Origin: UBA7702 sp051866595 | GTDB taxonomy: Bacteria; Bacillota; Dehalobacteriia; UBA7702 | Direction of reading: 5' to 3' | Length of the DNA stretch: 8,818 nucleotides | Assembly (NCBI GenBank): GCA_051866595.1 | Contig: JBJDXI010000129.1 | Span: 1 to 8,818, forward strand | Shown: positions 5,735-8,818 of the stretch, piece by piece | Numbering within the stretch: position 1 is the stretch's first letter | Layout of the letters: every line of letters starts with the position of its first letter | The notes under the pieces: generated by a model | What the model was told of the DNA's origin: nothing | The model's database searches: none | What the model saw: the letters and a program-made list of their open reading frames with translations, nothing else | Program-made: the position numbers and the translations under genes

Positions 5735-8329
5735 ATGTGGTATCAAAAGACGGTGGAGGAAACCGAGAAATATTTCGGAACCGACAGAGAGCATGGCTTG
5801 ACCGAACTGGAGCACAATCGGCGGCTGGAAAAGAACGGGCCCAATCGTCTGGAAAGGAAAAAGAAAAATTCAGCCGTAAAGATTTTCATGAAACAGTTCA
5901 CAGACTTTATGGTGATGGTTCTGTTGGCCGCGGCCATTGTTTCCGCGGCATTGGGCGAAACTGTTGATGCCGTGATGATTGTCGCGATTTTGGTGCTCAA
6001 CAGTATTCTCGGTTTTATTCAGGAATATAAGGCGGAGCGTTCTTTGGAGTCTTTGCAGAAGATGACGGAAGATGAAGCCCGGGTTTTTATCGGTGGGGAG
6101 CTCTGTGTGAAAAAAGCGGAAGAGCTCGTTCCGGGAGACGTTGTCTTGTTGGAGACCGGAACGAAAGTTCCTGCCGATATACGGATTACGGAATCTTTTC
6201 GCCTCCGTGCCGAGGAGTCGGTACTGACCGGGGAATCGGAGGATACCGCAAAATCCGCAGAGACGCTGACCTCGGAGAGGCCTTTGGCGAAGAGGGAGAA
6301 TATGTGTTACAGCGGTACGGTCATTACCGGCGGCCGGGGCCGAGGTATTGTGGTGGATACCGGTATGGGTACGGAACTGGGACAGATTGCCCGAATGCTT
6401 GACCGTGGCAAACCGGAGCTGACACCCTTGCAAAAGCAGCTAAAGCATCTCGGCAAAATTCTGATTCTGCTTTGCGCGATGGTATGCGCTTTAGTGGCAT
6501 TCGCCGGTTTTTTGATGGGCGGAGAATTTTGTACGATGATCCTGACCGGAGTCAGCCTCGGTGTGGCTTCGATTCCCGAGGGACTTCCCATTGTTGTCAC
6601 TGTTTGTTTGGCCTTGGGTGTGCGCCGTTTGACGGCGGTTAACGCCATTATCCGCCGCTTGCCGGCCGTGGAGACGCTGGGATGTGTGAACTGCATCTGT
6701 ACGGATAAGACCGGAACTCTGACAAAAAGCCGGATGGAAACTCAGTATTTTTACGGAAATGATGCGTGGCACGATGTCCGTCGTTTCGGCGAGACGGGAA
6801 CTCTGGCGGAAATGACAAATCTCGTCATCGCGAACTGCAACAGCCTGTACCGTGACGGTGATGATTTTTACGGGGATTCCACGGAAATCGCGCTGATGCT
6901 CGGCGCGGAAAAGAACGGTGCTCCGATCCATTCCGCTCGGAGAATGGATGAAAACGCCTTTGATTCCGAACGTAAAATGATGAGTGTCCGCTGTGTTTAT
7001 CAGGGGAAACCATTGAGTCTGGTCAAGGGAGCACCGGACAGGGTGCTGACATTGTGTCGTACGGTTTATCGGAATGGTCGGAATGTTTCTCTTGGCGCAA
7101 CGGAGCAGGAGGCTTTGCGGAGAGCCGTTGCCGATTACAGTTCCGAAGGCTATCGGATTCTTGCTCTCGCCATGAGGGAGAACGCGGAAACCGCCGGGGA
7201 AATGGAACGTGATCTGACGTTTCTTTCTCTGGCTGCCATCAGTGATCCTTTGCGGGACGGTGTGACCGCATCGCTTCAAAAAGCCGCCGATGCCGGTGTC
7301 CGAAGCATCATGATTACCGGCGACCAGCGTGGCACTGCCTTGGCTGTCGGGAAAAAACTGGGAATCGCCCGGGATGAGGGGGATGTCCTTACCGGTGGGG
7401 AGATTCAGGGAATGTCGGATAAAGAACTGACCCGGGCACTGCGTGAAGTTTCGGTTTTTTCTTCTGTTTCTCCGGCGGAAAAAATGAAAATCGTTTCGGT
7501 TCTGCGAAAGGACGGCGTTGTGTGTGCCATGACCGGTGACGGTGTGAACGATGCTCCCGCCCTGAAAGAAGCAGATATTGGTATCGCGATGGGACAAAAA
7601 GGAACCGATGTAACAAAGGAAGCCGCTGATTTCATTTTGGCTGACGATAATTTTTCTTCGATCGTGGAGGCGATTTATCAAGGGCGCGGTATTTATGAAA
7701 ACATCCGGCGCTTTATCCGGTATCTGCTATCTTCCAATCTTGGTGAAATTTTGCTGATGGTTCTGGCCGTGGTGCTTTGTTTTCCTCTGCCGCTTCTGCC
7801 TTTGCAGATCCTTTGGGTCAATCTGGTAACCGACGGTTTTCCGGCTCTCGCTTTGGCTATGGAGCCTCCGCATCCTTCTTTGATGCGGGAAAAACCCCGC
7901 AATGTAAGGGAAAGCATCTTTGGCGGAGGTTTGGGCGGTAAAATCCTTCTCCGTGGCTTTTGGATCGGTATTCTCTGCTTTGCTGTGTTTTTGTTGGGAA
8001 TTGAACGCTCTGATGATATTTTTACCGCCCGCACCATGGCGTTTAACTCTCTTGTCTTATCTCAGCTTTTTTATGTCTTTGACTGTCGCGGAGAAAAAGG
8101 CTTTCGTTTTGATGCTTCCTTCTTCTCCAATCCTTTTCTTCTTGTGACCATCGCCTTGTCTTTGGGCGCCCAGGGGCTTGTGGTCTATCATCCCTTTTTT
8201 AATGAACTGTTCCGTACGGTACCGCTGATCCCTATGGATTTTGGTCTCTCGGTTCTCTTTGCCGCTTTGCCTTCCCTTGTTTCGGCTCTGGTGAGCCGTT
8301 TTCTTCAAAAGAAAAAAGAAAAATTTTAG
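5735..8329 (+). CDS. Calcium-transporting P2A-type ATPase (YloB/SERCA-like)
   Basis: 864-residue membrane pump that uses ATP to export Ca2+. All P-type motifs are present: TGES (165-168, dephosphorylation), DKTGTLT with phosphorylated Asp324, KGAPD (431-435, nucleotide binding), TGD (528-530) and GDGVNDAPAL (601-610). About ten membrane segments are visible: M1-M2 near 57-95, M3-M4 near 241-295, M5-M6 near 660-708, M7-M10 near 738-855. Ca2+ ligands of the SERCA type: VASIPEG in M4 (Glu282), Asn668 and Glu671 in M5, Asn696, Thr699 and Asp700 in M6. At the M8 position of SERCA Glu908 there seems to be Gln777 (LVLSQLFY), so one transported ion per cycle is possible (inference). AAGGAGG precedes the ATG. 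The 113 bp gap to divergent rqcH holds no convincing forward promoter. Order rqcH-pump-yicC matches yloA-yloB-yloC of Bacillus. Confidence 0.95.
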   Translation: MWYQKTVEETEKYFGTDREHGLTELEHNRRLEKNGPNRLERKKKNSAVKIFMKQFTDFMVMVLLAAAIVSAALGETVDAVMIVAILVLNSILGFIQEYKAERSLESLQKMTEDEARVFIGGELCVKKAEELVPGDVVLLETGTKVPADIRITESFRLRAEESVLTGESEDTAKSAETLTSERPLAKRENMCYSGTVITGGRGRGIVVDTGMGTELGQIARMLDRGKPELTPLQKQLKHLGKILILLCAMVCALVAFAGFLMGGEFCTMILTGVSLGVASIPEGLPIVVTVCLALGVRRLTAVNAIIRRLPAVETLGCVNCICTDKTGTLTKSRMETQYFYGNDAWHDVRRFGETGTLAEMTNLVIANCNSLYRDGDDFYGDSTEIALMLGAEKNGAPIHSARRMDENAFDSERKMMSVRCVYQGKPLSLVKGAPDRVLTLCRTVYRNGRNVSLGATEQEALRRAVADYSSEGYRILALAMRENAETAGEMERDLTFLSLAAISDPLRDGVTASLQKAADAGVRSIMITGDQRGTALAVGKKLGIARDEGDVLTGGEIQGMSDKELTRALREVSVFSSVSPAEKMKIVSVLRKDGVVCAMTGDGVNDAPALKEADIGIAMGQKGTDVTKEAADFILADDNFSSIVEAIYQGRGIYENIRRFIRYLLSSNLGEILLMVLAVVLCFPLPLLPLQILWVNLVTDGFPALALAMEPPHPSLMREKPRNVRESIFGGGLGGKILLRGFWIGILCFAVFLLGIERSDDIFTARTMAFNSLVLSQLFYVFDCRGEKGFRFDASFFSNPFLLVTIALSLGAQGLVVYHPFFNELFRTVPLIPMDFGLSVLFAALPSLVSALVSRFLQKKKEKF

Positions 8330-8349
8330 AAAAAAAGAAGGAAATGTTG

Positions 8350-8378
8350 TTGTTATATTGAATAAATTATGGTATAAT
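8350..8378 (+). promoter_or_regulatory. Extended -10 promoter of yicC
   Basis: TTGTTA (8350-8355; 4 of 6 to consensus), a 17 bp spacer and TATAAT (8373-8378; perfect), with TGG just before it (TGn extended -10). It lies in the AT-rich 80 bp between the ATPase and yicC, where no hairpin terminator is visible, so yicC may be read both from this promoter and by read-through. Confidence 0.75.
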
Positions 8379-8409
8379 TTTTTGCGAATAGTTTTGAGAG
8401 GTAATTGCT

Positions 8410-8818
8410 TTGGTTAGAAGTATGACTGGCTACGGCCGTGAAACATCGGAATCCGTTCAATGGAAAGTAACGGTTGAAATGAAAAGTGTCAATAATCGTT
8501 TTCTTGATATAACGGTTAAGATGCCAAAGCAGTATAATCCTCTTGAGGATTTAATTAAAAAGGAAATCTCTGCGGTTTTAAACCGCGGTCATGTTGATGC
8601 ATATATAACTGTGGAAGAGGTTGGCGAAAGAAAACAGTCCATCGCGGTGGATATGGATCTCGCCCTTGATTATTGCCGCGCAATGAAAGAAATTGCCAAA
8701 GCAACGGATCTTCCCTATCAGATAAATCTTACGGATGTTGCCTCTTATTATGGGGTTTTGACTGCTCAGAAAGAAGAATCGGATCTTGACGAGCTTTGGG
8801 AAACCATGCGTGTGGCCG
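8410..8818 (+). CDS. yicC: YicC/YloC-family endoribonuclease, 3'-truncated by the window edge
   Basis: 136 residues are visible out of about 290 in the family. The N-terminus reads M-V-R-S-M-T-G-Y-G-R, the family hallmark, followed by VEMKSVNNRFLDITVKMP, which matches the conserved RSVN.RFLD segment, and LEDLIKKEISAVLNRGHVDAYI. The start is TTG at 8410: GAGAGG (8396-8401) is 8 nt upstream, while the in-frame ATG at 8422 would be 20 nt away and would cut the motif. Established knowledge: YicC of E. coli and YloC of B. subtilis are endoribonucleases that cleave structured RNA. The frame is open to the last base. In Bacillus the gene is followed by remA, gmk and rpoZ, which may lie beyond the window. 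Confidence 0.95.
   Translation, partial: MVRSMTGYGRETSESVQWKVTVEMKSVNNRFLDITVKMPKQYNPLEDLIKKEISAVLNRGHVDAYITVEEVGERKQSIAVDMDLALDYCRAMKEIAKATDLPYQINLTDVASYYGVLTAQKEESDLDELWETMRVA

Noticed and set aside
6491..7681. Long reverse-strand reading frame (396 codons) opposite the ATPase
   Set aside because: It lies wholly opposite conserved P-type ATPase coding sequence; the translation resembles no family and looks like a codon-bias shadow.
8330..8349. Terminator after the Ca2+ ATPase
   Set aside because: The stretch is A-rich without any inverted repeat that could form a stem.

Overview
The window looks like ordinary core chromosome of a member of the Bacillota (Firmicutes) with medium G+C. Three things point there: the thrS / infC-rpmI-rplT cluster, an RqcH (NFACT) protein, and the order rqcH (yloA) - Ca2+ P-type ATPase (yloB) - yicC (yloC), which is the order known from Bacillus subtilis. 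The roughly even base composition and the family mix would fit Negativicutes, but that is a low-confidence guess. I see no mobile element, CRISPR array, tRNA or rRNA.

Region 1 (1-2521, + strand). The 3' three quarters of threonyl-tRNA synthetase (thrS) are followed after 38 bp by a Rossmann-fold oxidoreductase related to 2,4-diaminopentanoate dehydrogenase, with a strong ribosome binding site. No terminator or promoter is visible between them, so they are probably co-transcribed.

Region 2 (2522-3865, + strand). This is the infC-rpmI-rplT operon (IF3, bL35, bL20). It has its own perfect-consensus sigma-A/sigma-70 promoter (TTGACA, 17 bp, TATAAT), a structured leader of about 150 nt ending in an intrinsic terminator (an attenuator of the L20-leader kind), and an infC gene that must start at a non-AUG codon. 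AUA at 2716 is the best fit by ribosome-binding-site spacing. The operon ends at a strong bidirectional hairpin terminator. Together these suggest two layers of control: L20-dependent attenuation of the whole operon, and IF3 control of its own start codon.

Region 3 (3864-5621, - strand). rqcH converges on rplT, and its stop codon lies inside the T-tract of the shared terminator. It has its own extended -10 promoter and a very short 5' leader.

Region 4 (5735-8818, + strand). A full-length P2A-type calcium-transporting ATPase runs divergently from rqcH. After an 80 bp gap with its own extended -10 promoter comes the start of yicC, an endoribonuclease-family gene that begins with TTG and is cut by the window end.

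Nothing here amounts to a clearly new system. The most informative parts are the infC leader and start codon, the oxidoreductase inserted between thrS and infC, and the ion-site residues of the ATPase.
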